Below, one piece after another: positions 24,428-39,500 of a stretch of 64,000 nt of DNA; position 1 is the stretch's first letter; every line of letters starts with the position of its first letter. The translations under genes and the position numbers were made by a program. The notes beneath the pieces were generated by a model. It was not told where the DNA came from. It saw only the letters and a program-made list of their open reading frames with translations, and did not search any database. This DNA is from Serilophus lunatus (taxonomy: Eukaryota > Chordata > Aves > Passeriformes > Eurylaimidae). The DNA lies in NCBI GenBank assembly GCA_013399895.1, contig VXBA01006129.1, positions 1 to 64,000 of the forward strand, in the 5' to 3' direction.

Positions 24428-24589
24428 TTACTTGCTCTCTAAAAACGTCATGTTTGCTACATGATTTTCTAAAGACTTGATGCCAAATGTCTCCGCTTTC
24501 CTTTCTGGAGTATGTGCATTTGTACCAGTTCGTATTCTGTCTTCTTTCCACGGTGGAGCAGGTTTAATACAACCATTTCCTGCTTTATT
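24428..24589 (-). CDS. CTNNAL1: CTNNAL1 terminal coding exon (predicted)
   Basis: The penultimate exon ends LCCKLLRK at 24674 with a good donor. Downstream on the minus strand an acceptor (atatgcacag) opens a frame NKAGNGCIKPAPPWKE... ending LESK and a stop at 24428-24430. A second in-frame acceptor (tgttttcaag) 21 bases upstream would add seven residues. The beginning loosely resembles the mammalian tail (MENNGW), but the extra 30 or so residues do not, so this exon rests mainly on frame and splice signals. Confidence 0.65.
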   Translation of the reverse strand, partial: NKAGNGCIKPAPPWKEDRIRTGTNAHTPERKAETFGIKSLENHVANMTFLESK

Positions 24590-27500
24590 CTGTGCATATA
24601 AAAGAGATTTCTTGAAAACAAACAAACAAACAACCCCAAGCCAAAAAACAGTGCAAATGAACCAAGTACTTACCTTTCTCAGTAATTTGCAACAAAGTGG
24701 AAGAAGCTGGCATAAAAGAGTCATCACATTTCTTGTTTTCAGAATGCATGCATCAACCTAAATGGGACAATTAATAGTGGAGTAAGACCACTCATTGTGT
24801 TAGGCAGTTGTTTTTGGCATGAGATGGTTAATCTACTTTGAGCTGGGATAAGTAATATTTGTCCTTCTGAAATCTCTTCTAATCAAATGGTTTTGCCTAC
24901 ATCTTTTAAATTTCTCTATGTAGTACATGTAAAGCAAGAGCATCACTTCTGTTAAGCCAAGACTTGAGCTGTGATGCAGAAAGGAATGACACACATCCCA
25001 AGAGAATGAACTATTAATAATATATTATTAAACAGTAACAGAAGTCTCTTGGACAGGAGCTCTTGCCATCTAAATTTGAATCATCACAATTCTTATGTTT
25101 TTCCTTTTGTTTGATGCCATTTCTCATGGCTGAGAAAGCCATTCATCATCTAAGCCTTGCTTTGATATGAGTTACTCTAAAAATTGTCTTAAATCATCTC
25201 AAGTCTGACACTCTGCACAAATCACAAGGTCTGGGCCCTCAGTGAACATTACTTTGAGAGTCTATTATTGCTATGCAGTGATGCATCACTGTGTAAACAG
25301 ACTGGAGTTCCCATTTAGTTTAGAGAGTGTAAAACAAAACAAGAGGTAGGCCCAACGTGCTCAGCTTGGTTATGAGTGGCTTGCATGCTCTAGTTTTAGA
25401 CTCTGCTGCAAAATTGAAACACCTTTTCCACAGCCAACTAGAAACAAACATCCAGGTGCACAGAAATGGACTTGCTCACACTGATCATACTGCTGCTCAG
25501 GTATAGTTGAAGTTCCTCAAGAAGCCTGACCTCCATTCCCCACTGAGGTTTGCAGATCTACTTCTTGTGGTGACAATGCTGAAACTTTCATGGCAGCTGT
25601 ACACGTATTTATTTATCACAAATATGAATATTATCAGAAAAAATGCTGGGCAGTCTAGGGTAGACTACCTACCTACTGGGAAGCAGGTGTGTATTTCAGT
25701 AATAGAACTGGGAGGTTTGGAATTTGTTAAATTTATGTTAAGCATTAGTAACAACAGAATAACACTAATTACTACAGTTGTGAAAATACTTAATTACCTT
25801 CATTAAAATTTTGATCACTGAAGTCCATAGGGAGGTACACTTAATTGCAGTTCCTATTTCTCCAGATGAAATTCTAGTGGATTACACTATTATTACTTCA
25901 GTCTAGTGGATTACAGTGTAACTGTATAGAACTACTCAATCTCTTAGTATTCTGCTGTAAATTCTTATTTGCAGCAAGATAAAATTCCAGTACCTCTCTT
26001 TATCTAGTGGGTAAGGTGAGGGACATGTTGATGGATGTTCTCTGAAAAAAGGCCTCAGCAGTAAAAAGAATATAAAGTAGTGGAAGCCTATGGACACCTT
26101 CCTACCTTTTAATTTTTTTAAGTGCAGTCCTGGAAAATTATTTTACCTAAACAGTAATAAGGAAAACAAATCCTGTTACTTATTTTACTGATTCTTAGAC
26201 TCTAAAGTCAATATCCTCAGGGTAGGAAAACTATTCCTTAAAACAGTACCAGTGATAAGTCTTTGGGCACTGGGCCAATTACACAAAACTTGATAGCCTA
26301 TTCTCCCTAAGAAAAGTTCATATAAGACTATAGAGTAATATTATCTAAGCTATCCACTCACAGGCTTCCATGTAGGCTGTGTGCCAGTATACTGTATTTT
26401 GCCTCCTATCAAACAAACCCCCGGCATGAATGAGTGGGTCAGGTCAGGACAAACTTCACTGAAACTGTTCTCTGGCAGTAGGGAAAAAAATAATGGGAAA
26501 AAAAAAAAAAAGAGGCTAGAAGATGATAGCACCCATGATGGAGAAAATCCCTTCCTGACACAAGACAGTGCAGCAAATGGCTGGGATTACACTTATTAAT
26601 GAGGGGTTTCCCAACATACAAAATTTTCAGCAATGGCAACAGTTCTTACTGTTCTTCTATACTTTGCACGTCCGCTTCTCAAAACATGTTAAGTGCAAAC
26701 TAATACTTCAGCTTCCCTGAACAGGGAAGAGCAATACTGCAAAGCAGAAAAATGCTTCCACAACAGCACAAAATTTTGTACTTAATAATTTTCATGGTCC
26801 TCTGTCAATTCAAGAAGTTCTGCCATCATGAACTGTTCCATATTTTATAAGGAGCATAAATTAGTAAGTTACTGAATTTCAAAACAAGCATTACTTTCAG
26901 GAATATATATACTTTTTATCTTACCTTTGTAAACGTAGCACTTTTACCCTGAGCAGAAGCTCTGGCTGTTATCTGGAGCTGCTTACACATAGAGATGAGT
27001 TTCTCAGCCTCCAACAGAAGCAAAGGCTTGTCATCATCATGTACCTGAAACGTGGTTTAGGAAGACAAACAATTGTGTTAAAGACTCACTGAGTTAATGG
27101 AGAAGACAGCACAACCAGCTTTTAAACAGCATTACTGGTGTAATAAGCTCAGTGGCTGTTTTAGAGGTCATACATCACCTGATCAGAAAAGGCATGAAGA
27201 GCTGAAGCAAGCTTTGTGCCTTCTGTGGCAAAAATCTGAAACGGGGAGAAAGTATATAACAAAATGAATCGCAATGGAAGATGAGGCTCTTTTGCCTTGT
27301 TGTTTTAATAGTGTGCTATAAAGTAATCAAGTATCAGGAAACACTTGTAGTCGTTATATACATTTATATTTCACAAGTCAGCAGTTTGCAGTGACTCCTG
27401 AAATAACAAGCTACACTACAAACTGCCATCCTCCCAGATAGGTGAAGTAGAAAGGCCCAGTAGGAAAGCCCAGAAAAGGCTTTCCCTTTACATAAAAAAC

Positions 27501-30500
27501 GTCCATCACTTCCAATTATTTTTTGCACTGTGGCAGCTCACAAACTTTTAGTGGGTAGATGACACCTGCCACGTTTGTTAATTGTCCTGTCAAAGATAAC
27601 CAGTCTCCTGTTAATCCCAGGCATGCATCCTGCAAATAACATCCCACATTCCTGCATTTGGCCCCATGTCTTCTGTTTCTATTATGCAAATTTTTACATC
27701 TTCTTTCTTTCCCATGAAAATACTGCTGCTCAGGCTAGGATCCGGCATCTGTTGACACTATCAGAGACCAAGCTAAGTGACACAGTACTACTGTGTATAC
27801 AAATACTACTAATATATTAAAATCCACTGTGTTTGCCATAATGCCAGCTTGTTATTCCTCCTCCTAAGTGGAATCTATCCGTGTAATGAATGCTTCTGTA
27901 GGTACTATAGGAACACTGAAAAGTTCACCTTCAGGAAGTGCATACCAGAGTTAGGCTGCCAGTCAGTTCATGGTACACCACATATATGCATAAGGAATCA
28001 GAGACTTAAGTTCCAATTTGGTTTCACTCAAAGTGCCTACCTCTTGTTTTGTTAAAAACATATTACCTCTGCTTGGTGAAATAAGTCTTGAGTAGTTTTC
28101 AGAAGTCCTTCTCCTCTGTGGGAAATAATGAAAGCAGAAGATATGCCATGTGTAGACTGCACACTATTTTGCCTGCTACTTGCAGAAGTTACAGTTTTAC
28201 CACTGAACATTTTACAGTTCAAACCACTGAGCTTTCAACTATCAGTCTTTTAGAAGATATTAGACACAACAGTAACTACAGGAACCGCATTTGAAATATG
28301 CAAACACCTCTGTAGCTAAAGCACTGTTGGGGAATTAGCAAGGGCTCAGTTCTCATAAGCTGAACAAGAACAGAAATCCATGTTTCTGGCATACTGTGTA
28401 TTACTGGACTAATAGGTAAGAAAAAAATCTCAACTCTTGTAAATAAAACTAAACAAACGTAAATTCTTTAAGTAAGGAAAGTGACATTGCAAGGGCAAGT
28501 TTCAGAATAACAGAAAAGATCAGTAATGCTCATCTACTATTACATACCAGTGCTTTAATTCCCTTAATTTTTAAAGTGTTTATGAACATACTTCTTAAAA
28601 TGTTTTCTGTACCCAAGAGATATTTAAATAGGCACGCTGCAACAAAGCAGGTGTTTAGCCCTTTAAAAATCTCCAAATTTTATTATTAAATAGAAATTTA
28701 CAAAAAATTATAAAGCTTAAGGATAGAATCGAGTTCTTTTCTGAATGGGTCCCAATTATTATACTCTGAAAATGAAATTGTCTTATTTCTTATAAACACT
28801 GTTAATTGCTCTTCTTCCCACCAAAATTTGCTGCATAAAATGTAATTACCTGGTGAATAAATACATGGAGTAGGCCATACTCGACATGCCTTGTCCATGT
28901 TGCACAATATCATTCTCCTGATCTTCCCATTTCTCTGTCTCAGAATCCACATCAGATGTGAGCAGATGCAATTCTAATCCAAGTTTTGCAATTTTTGCCT
29001 GTTCCTGTAACCATATTTGTGGCACTTGAAAACACATTCCTCAGACAAGATAAAAATATTAAAGGAGGTTTTTGAGTAAAATGATGGTATCTTACCTCAC
29101 TATCTAGTTTGACTGGCTTTAAAGCTTTCAGATTTGCATTATGCTTCTGTTTCAAATAAAAAAGAGTATTTTTTATTAAAAGAAACTGGTAATCATTTTG
29201 CTAACAAATCATAAGTGGTAGCTCTATACTCAGAGGAAGATTTTGCAGAAGAGTTCCAGTGCTTCAAACAAACTCTCAGTAGAAACTGAGAACCTGTTCT
29301 GATCCATCCGTCCTCCTGAAATGGCATGTGTAAACATGCGTGCCCTGCAGATGCCCTAAAATTTCAAGGAAGAAACCTCTTCTACAGTTTCTGTACTCCA
29401 CTTTGTAATGCAGTATAAACTCTTCCTCTTACCCCCTAAATCCTCAATACTACTAAGGACTAAACAAACAGTTCTAATCAAGTGCTTGTTCACTGCTTTT
29501 TCCATCAAAGATGATACTGAAGTAACAGGGACTGGGAAGCTGATTTGGCTAGTAGCAAGCTGATGTAGGCTACAACTTCGTGAATGCTAGTGGGGCCATG
29601 CAGCTCATTATTCTCCGTCACTTTGGTGAAATAGCTAGAAACAATACTGATACTTTGATCCTTTCATGGGTTGCCTTTTATTTAAGTCGTGAACTATTGA
29701 CAAGACAAATGCTGGCTTGGATTAAACAACATTTAGTGGTACTGGTGTGAGTGGTCTACCTGGTAAGGCAGTACTTGCCAACTGCATGACACACTTATGC
29801 AGGAATACATCATTTGTTTCAAATTAATCTGCAGTTCCTGGCTTTAACTTTATGTGCTGGTGCTGTCACTGCAGAGACAGCAAAAACCAACAGATGTGGG
29901 AGTCACAGTTCGCGTACAGAAACTGCTCTGGATTGCAGAGGAATGGCAAGTATGAAGTTGGGTTTCATAACTTGGAGAGGTGTGAGACATAGGAGAAGGC
30001 TGGATGATCTCAGTGCAGTACTGAGGTGCTTGTCTGAGAATCTGAAAAAAGTTGCTGCTATTCATTAGTGGGAGTACTTGGGCAAATTAAATTCAGTAAT
30101 GCCTGCAGGGGAAAAAAAAACCCCAAACCAATACTGTTCATTGTGAACAGCATGCCATCTCCATCTCTCACTTCAAGAGCCTGAACAAAATAAAGTACTA
30201 CTACTGAAGTTCCTATTGCAATTTGGTGCTCAAGTTTAGCTTTCATGCCATTTCTCTTTTCCCATCCCAAAATGTTTAAATATTCCTAATCTTATGAATA
30301 TCTGCCCAGATTAGACACCATAATTCTGCCTATGTATTAGAAATGCTGATCTCATATCGAAAGATTTAGCACAAAGGCTAAGAAATGATACTCTCAATTG
30401 TGATTTAAGTTTGATTATATTGCATATTAGAGATGCAATTTAAGAAATACTCATTTCAAGGCAGCATCTTAAAAGAAGAAAGGAACCTGAAACCAAACTA

Positions 30501-33500
30501 GATTTGCATGTAAACACAAACTTTGGGCTAGAAGTTATTGCAAATATTTAATTTACAGAGTGAAGGGTATTCAAGAAAGCCCTCTATACACAAATAAGTC
30601 AGGAAACCTTGAAATGTTTTTGTAGTTTTCTCCACTCTAGTCTTCACTCATATTATTTGAATAGTGCAATTGTTAAAAATCAAGTAAGTTATTCTGCTTT
30701 TAAAACATGATTTGACACTTAAAACTATGGCGAAAAAATATATCCATGCATGAAACACACACATGAATCAGCGCTGCAGCCCTGGTCCTTAGCTATGGCA
30801 TGGTCTAGGACGGCACTCATTACCAGCAAACAGCACAGTTGCAATGAAACAGATGTAACAAAATATACAATCTAATTAGATCACCAGGAACAGCATGGCC
30901 CCTGCACAGGGACAGCGTGGGCGTTAGCCAGGCACAGCAGATCTCTGTGCTGACAGCAGGGAGAAAAGAGGCAGTACTGAGAGTAACAGCACTGGGAAGA
31001 GAGGTAGTTCCAAAGCTCAGTGCATCCGTTAGTTAGGCAAAGAAATTACTCTGTGACGAAGCTCTGATGTCTAATAGATGCAATCTACATTTTTTGTCTA
31101 CTTTCAAACTGTGCGTTTGTCGTAACTCCCTCCAACGCTTATCTTGTAAAACTCAGAAGAAGGCAGCAATCTTTCAAACAATAACAAAACAGAACTGTTT
31201 AAATCCTGGGCACAAAGTTTTTACTGAAAGTATTTTAAAAGGCATATGAATCAGTAAGTGGGAATTTGACTTCAAACATGTCTTTAAATTTCAGCTGAAG
31301 TCTATGTGTAGCTTAGATCAAACTAGTGAGAGACAAAAACCCTATCAAAAATCATTGAAACCAGTCTATTTCCAATTTCAACATTTAGTTCTGTAACCAT
31401 GAAATTCACTCATGCTTGTGCAGCCTAATATTATATTCTATTTCCATGAGCTTTTCTCTTTTCATTAAGGGTCAGAAGTAGTATTGTGTTCAAAGTCATA
31501 CAATTACACAAGAGAAGTAAGACAGAGGTGATCATTTCACACTCGAATTCCTGAATAGTACAGATTAAGGAAAGAAAGCAAGGAGATAGAGAAGCAAGCT
31601 AGAGCTCACTGTACCTTCTGAGAGCACTTTTTTTCTTTTTCCTACACCTGAAAAGATTCAGTTTGTAGCAAGTGAAACAAATGACTGATTACATACTAAC
31701 AAGGTTTAGGAGGTTTCCTAACATACACATGCTCTCAGAAACAATGTAATATCAATTATAATCACCTAAGGATATTTAATAACTCACAACTGAAACTGGA
31801 TATTTGCCCTAACTTTTTTCTCTACATTAAACACACTTAAGAACATAGAAAGAAACAAGAACCCATTATTTGAAAAGCCTACAACAGGCTTGAATGTGCC
31901 CATTTGTTCCAAATAGGTCAGTTTGGGCTGCAATGGTAAGTCTTGGTAATCTGATTTTTTAAAAAATTTTTAGTATATTGCAGCATACTCTTAGTATTTT
32001 AATAGCAGCAATGCATCTTTAAATTATATAGCATGACAATAGGGTATGTGGTAAAAAAGGTCATATTAATGAACAGGAGATAAAGTTCATGTGCAATCAA
32101 AGTGATTAAAGCACATGCCATAACTATCTTAGCCTTCAGTCTGTTTATTATTCACTGAAAAAGTTTGATATTTTACAGTCAGCCTTTCAGTCAGGACACA
32201 TTGCCAAGATATTGCTATGTCCCCATCAAGTTGTGACACGGAAAGGAGTCAAATAGATAGCAGCAAATAAAAAGTAAGTACAACAAACCCAAAAGCAACT
32301 TACCCCTGGTCTAGGCAGTGATAGGTAGACACGCTTCTCTCCTATGAAGAACACACAGGTTTATACCAAAATTTGTATGCAGATTTTAATCAATGGGATC
32401 AAATGCCTTACTTCATTCTTCCTTAAATTGCAGTACTATAAAAGCAAATAACTTACCTGTAATTCCTCCTCTCTGAATATTGCAGAGACATTGAGAGAGA
32501 CAGGTCAAGAGCTCTGTACTGTCCAGATTTTAGCTCCCAGCAACTGGGAGGTTAAGGAAGCTTCTCCGAACAGTTTCCCTCAGTAACACTTCTAGTCTCC
32601 TGCTTCTATTCCACAAGGGAGTAAAGCAACTCTTGGCAATGACTCGCTATCTACAAGCAGCGATTTTATTGCAAAGTACAGAATGTACAATGGTAGCTCC
32701 ATGGTAAGGCTTTTCTTAGCATGGGTTGAATGGTCTAAAACTTGGAGTAGACAGTGCCACTGTCTACTGAAATATGTAGGCAGGTTTTTCTTAGTAATGC
32801 AAATAAACCCCTCATATTGTACTGTACTGTACATATCCCACATTCATTGTATTTTATAAAGAAAATAATTCTACAGCCTTTTACACACTTATTGAATTGC
32901 TTCTTGTATCACCAGGACCTTCAAATATTCCAAGTCTGAGCAAAACAAATTGAGAAAAAAAAAATCTGTGTTACCTAAAAGTTCATAAGAAGACTTTATT
33001 GGCAAGAAGAATCAGTGCCTGGGCTAATAGCCTAGGATTAGAGCTTCAGTTACCAGAAGCTTTAATTATCTATGAAGATGTACATTTATTACAATAGATT
33101 CAGGAAAGAAAAGTCTGCTAAACCAGATTAAAATAAAACAAAAAAAAATTTAAAAGCTAGTAAAAAATAAGATTCTACCCCCCTCAACATTCAAGGGCTA
33201 CTATAATGGATGTCAGTACCAGGTTTACACAGAGATGATGCATCTCAACAGACAAAGGACAGACAACACACCCTCCTACAATTGCTATTTCCTCATCTTG
33301 TATCACCTCCTTGAGAAATTCCATTCTGAGTCCTCAGAATGCACAGTTCTTTTGTGTATTCATGTTTTTTATGAAAGCATGCCCTTTATCTCCTGACACC
33401 ATAGAAAGACCATGAGCTGCATGTATAGGCAACTGATTCTATTGACAAGTGCCCCTTGACCCTCTTGATAAACATTAAAAGCATAATCTTCCTTTCTAAG

Positions 33501-36500
33501 ATCACCTCTTCATTCCCCTATCCAGTTTTCTAAAAGATGAATGAGCTATCAGGGCACAAGCTGCCTAACTGTATTTTTTTCAGAATGCAAGAGTTATTCA
33601 CATCTTAACTGCCGAAACACGTGTCCAAGCAAGATTTCTCCCTAAAGATTGATACAAGTTATGAGAACTGATTTACAACATCCTGTGTATCAAAACATCA
33701 GCTAAAGGGCATGTAAAAAAGCATGTAAGACATACCAAGAACATAAGCTAACTTGTAATCTCACAATGCTGTAGCATAAAAGATCTCCTTGGAGTTATGT
33801 AAAAACTTGTTATTCAGAAAGAAGAAACATCTCACTATTTCTTGGAACATTTTAAAACCCCCTAAAACCCAAGAACCATGCACACAAAACCCATACCTCA
33901 CTAGCTCACAGAAACCAGAGCTTTCAAAAGAGCAGATCAACTCGGGGCAGATATAATTCTACTTAATCAGAAAATACTTACTTGCATGAGCATAATCACA
34001 GAAGTTTTATGATTCCATTAACAGAATACACATTTATAATTTTTCAGGTATTTAATTTCCTTAAGTTTGTGTGTCAGATCTTTGCAATGATAAGAGGCTT
34101 TTCACCTTATTACAATCTTCTTTTCATTTATTTGAATCTGCCTTTGCTTTCCTAATGCATTTTTCCTAGTATGTTTTGCTTTATTTTTTTCACTTAATGT
34201 TTATTTTTATTATTTTGTCTTCCAATTTTCTGCTTTCTAGTAATTCCAATGTTTTTCACTCCAAAATGCCTCTATTTCAACTTCTAAATCCTTCTTTTGA
34301 TATCAATTCTTCTCTGAGAGGATGACAGCATGCATGCTTCACTCTTCTTTCTACAATATGAGTTTCTTAATTCTGAAATTCTGATCTGTACTTCCTATTC
34401 AACAACTACGGCTCTCTCAAATCCTCATGGTGGTTTACCTCCTTACAAAGGAAGTGGGCAAAACAAAAGAGGAGGGCAGACAAATAAGTTGTCTTCATAA
34501 GCCATTCTCTCACTTCCAACCAAGTTACATGGGAGTAATCAGAGGATTATTCACATTCTTCTCCAGCATGTTGAAACCAAAACATTAGGAAAAAAAGAGA
34601 CTGGCTGATATCCAACATCTTAGATTGATGAGAAGTACTTTCATAACGTGAGCTATCTCAAAGTACAGGAGTCTCAGAGTTAAGTATCAAACCTAAACTA
34701 ACAGAATGATCTCTCTGGGGGCAGAATCAAATCTCCCAGCTGGCAAGGAGCCACCTCTCGAGGAGCCTGTCATTCTCTTCAGCTCAGACCACACACACCG
34801 ACATGAGAATGGGCTTCCTCACTGCTGGATTAAAAAGTAGTTTAGGACTGAGCAAAAGAAGAACAACTCTACTTCACCGTACATTTCTGCACAGCATAGA
34901 AATATTTTCTAAATACACATGAAGGTTAGCGGGCTATGGTGTGCTCACCAGCTTCCCTCACCCCAACATGCCTGTGCATCCTGCTCCCCAGGACAAGCCC
35001 ATGTCAAACTGGTCATGATATGGCACGATTGCTTTAAAATGGAGTAAAATACTGCTTCAGTGTCAAGCTAAATACAGCTCTTTATTCATGTGAGTTCTGA
35101 ACCTCAGTATGAGGAATACCTAATTTACTGTCATGAAAAATACACGAGACAAGGAGCTATGCAATTGGTTGTAAAAATAAAGAAATGAGTATAAACAATG
35201 CGAATCTAGTGTAATCCGAAAAATGCTTCTTTTATTTGATGTGTCCAGCACATTTAGTCACCATTCAATTTTTGCACTCTTAATCTGTATTCTGAACTGT
35301 CTAACAAATCCAAACATTTAAATTGGTAGTACAAAAATACAAGTTTTTAAACTGAGGAGAAAAAAAAATATATATACCTCTTACTGTAATTGTATCCTTT
35401 GTTACACACAGTCACAATTTTACTAGGAATAAAGCACTTGATACATTTTAGTCTGTAAAATAAAGACACTTTTGCCAACCTCAACATTAAGACAAGTTAC
35501 ATGAATTACAAGAAGAATAAAGTCTTATGAAATACTGTAAAACTTCATTGTGTTCAGAGGCAAAAGTTTTGTGAATGCCACTTACTCTCTTAGCAAACTA
35601 ATATTTCAGTTTCATTTATTTACTGGATCACCAGCTGGGTTTCCTAGGAGAAAAAAATTGTTCAAAGTGGCGAGATAAGTTTAGGGTGTTTTCTAGTAGC
35701 AAAAAAGGTGGGGGTATTTGGGTGAGATTCCCTCCCCCTTCCTTTTTTTTTGTTTTTTTGTAATTACAAGAGTCACTCTGAAGTCCAACAACAGAAAACG
35801 AGCACACAAAAACAGATTAGCCCACAATACAGAGGAAAACTTTGTAGAAGACAGGTGGATATAGGAGATCAAATAATTTCTAAGGAGATAACTGATGGTT
35901 AATATGAAACAATTCAGATTCAGAGAGAAGGCCCTTACTAGGCTGAGCCACAAGACATGATTTCTTAAGCATCGCTTTGGCAACACAAGACCTAATGTAC
36001 CTAAGGCCATACAGAGAATAGAAGCTATGCTTAGCATCTTATCAGTGGTAGTATCAGCACACTTTATGCTGAAGGACTAAGGAAATGAGAAACACTAACA
36101 AAACCAGACTCATCTGGCTGTGCCAAATAGGAGAAGGTAGTCTCCCCTGCACCTAGGTCCAAGCATGTGATAGCCTCCAACATGCTCTGCAACACCTACC
36201 CATTCTCTTTTCTTTCCTTTCAGGCAGACACTGGGCTGTCCTTGTGAAACGATGCTTTAAAGGAAGTGGAAAGTACCACTTAGGGAAAATGTGTTATCTG
36301 CCATCAGCAGCACCAGGAGAAATTACTAACTAAGGAAGCTGGGCATCTCACATCAATAACAATTTGTTCGGAGAGTTTGCTGTGGCTGCATGATTCTCAT
36401 CCTACTATTTTTAAAGACAGTAATATTTATATGTATGCGCACATGCACAGCTATATATAAATACATAAAAAGGTTCTCATTTAACCCTGCTAGACCACTG

Positions 36501-39500
36501 TATTAATATGAAAAAAACAGATACTGCATGATCAACCCTAAAACCTCCAAATTTATTCTAACACATTAAAAATAAAGCAATACCATAATTTAAGTTTCAT
36601 TTTATAAAATATTATGTTTAAAGAAAGTATGTCCCTGGCTACCAAAACAAATAGAAAATTTGCTGAAAATTAAAAAGCCCATAAACAGGATCTCTGATTG
36701 CTACACATATTTATGTAGCATTCCAGACCACGGTGGAAGAGCAAGTAGGACAACAATCATGTTTTTCTCAGAAGTGTCAAATTCCCAATAACCTACGCTA
36801 TACACAGGTATTATAAACCCAGCCAGAATTTCAACTTATGTTTTCCTTTTACAAGTTTTCAGGCTCAGGCACACACTCATCTAGCAACCAGCAGCAACAA
36901 TTTAAGATATTACACTGTATGGCTGGTTGCTGCTGTGCTCACAATGCTGGCAGAAAAGAACTGCTGACAGAAAAAATCAAGCACAGAAAGTTAAAATGAC
37001 AAAATAAACTCTAAAAATGAAAAAAGGTCTCATGTTAATAAGCAAGATGAAGTATTGTATCATTGACAAAGTGTCATCTAACCTGAATAAGGATTTACTT
37101 TGTCTGTATCTTAGATACAAAAAATTAAGTCCCTGTATTTAACTAACTTTAAACTTTTAAACCTGAGCAATTTTCTTAAAAATACAAGACATTCAGAATT
37201 ACTATATATTACATTCTCTGTATGCAATTGTACCTTAAAGACTGAAACAACCACAAAACTGCAAGTATGACAGGTTACAGTAAAGACATAATTTGGAAAA
37301 AAAAATTGGATAAAAATGAAAACGAAAATGCCTTCCATTTTAAAGGTAAATTACCCTATGCTAAAAGTAAACACAGAATTGTTTCCTTAAGAATCCAAGC
37401 TTTTCTTCTACATGCTGTACAAATACCAATAAACTTACCAACCAGAGAAAATATCCCAAGATTGTGTAGAGTTGTCAGAGATTCCATCCAGGAGAAAGGA
37501 CAGCAGTTTAAAAATCAAATAACTACATTCACTACATTATGAAGTGAACACAAGGCAAGCTGACAGTATAGAATATATATGTATATATATGTATATTGAG
37601 AAATACAGGAAATTTATTAAACGTGTCACAATAATTTAAGTTATATCTTGACTGTCATGAACTGATGTCTTGCACAAACCAAAAGGTGGGATGAAAGCCC
37701 TACACTCCTAATATTTGGACACTGCTGGCAAAGAGCTGTGTCTGACACTTTTGTGTCCTTTCATCTTATTTTGCTAGAACTCATCACAGTGCAGAAAGTT
37801 AGACATTATTTAATCTTACAAGCCATTAAATTTTTGGCTGCTTTTATATGAAAAAAAAATCCAGTAAGCAGTCTGATTAGACATCTATACAAAAACAATA
37901 TATTTGTGTATTGCTACCTAGATCCCAGGGGATGTGGAACTCTTTATTGCATTCTTCTCTTAAGAAAACAGTGTTTCCCAAATCACGCTTAAAACTCAGA
38001 TTACGTGTTTTGGAAACTACGTTTTTCAATTTCTACACAGGATTCTTACCTCTTTTTCCTTCAAACACATCATTGATTTCTCTCAACAACAAAGACATGT
38101 CACTCAGTTGAGACTCCCAGGCCTCGCAGAACACCTCAAGATTTTCTTTTGCAATTTTGCTAGACGGATGTAATGCCAGTGTTTCTGCAGCAGAAATTAT
38201 CTGGACAGAGAACAAAGTGTTTGCTATTGCAAGTCCTAGTACATAGCGTTCCACATGAATTCACAAATGCCTCTACAGGCAAAACATGAAATTAAACTGC
38301 TACTGTTATGTCTTTATAGTATATTCATCTGACATTTGCAGGCTTGGTGATCTTCCTTGTGTGTCCTTTTAGCTACCACTCAGCGCTAAAGTGCAAAATT
38401 CCTTCTTAGGACCACCTTGAACATACCTGTGGGCCAGTGACCTGGAAGGTATCTTCTGCATGTATGCAAGTAATCTCAAGGGGCTCAGTTCCAGAAACAT
38501 GCCTCAATAAGCGACACATCTAATTTTTTTTTAAAAATATGAAAAGAATAGTAAAAAATATGCTGTCAGTAGTAGTGAGAGAAGGTGTACATGCAAAAAC
38601 CCACACAAACAAACACAGAGCTACTGATAGTCCTTTCAGAGACTTACTGGGGACTGCACAGCCGGATGATTTTCAGGGAGCATTTACAACAAAAACAGGG
38701 CTAAACCCTGAATGGAAGGTGTAGAAAACCACCAAGAGAATTCTTAATAAATAAATTAAAATAAAAATTATTTCACATATTTATGACTGAATAAAACTGA
38801 AAGCAATCACACACATACAGAGTTTGGAAAAATTGTAGCATAAATAACTTTACCAGAACAGGCTTATTCAGCAATTAGCAACCATGTGGAAAATTTAGGC
38901 TTTCGACATCAAGGGGATTGAATTATCTTTGAGCAAAACAGTGTCAAATTAGTTTAGGGCAGTAATACTGTTTCCTTTCACAGTAATCTAACATCCCTTT
39001 TTTTTTTTTTTTTTAATAACATTACGACTGAACTTTGAGTCAAGAAGGAACATGGAAGGTTTTAGATCAAAAGGATTTTGTAAGACAGTGACAGCACTTT
39101 TGAAACTTATTGCACTGTCCATTATCAAAAATGATATAAGGTCTCACATACAAACACTATTTAAACACATGGTTATGCCTGAATAAAAAAAATCAGTGTC
39201 TCACTGGAACATAGATAAAGGGGACATTAAAGCTGAAATTAAAAATTCACAGCATTGATATGCCAGTCCTGAAAGTTCAAGGGTGTTTCTTTTGCATATT
39301 CATACTTTTGGGATGGATCCTCAAAAGCCCTGTATATAATATTTTTTTAGAAATTAATATTAGATACCATGCAAGTAGAACTGCTGGCAACACTGTGTTT
39401 CAGATCAAAGGGATCTATCTTTGTATGTCTCCTACTCATACAGGTGCCTCAGCTCATCTGTGAGGGGGGACAGCAACAAGGATCACGTGGCAGACATCCT

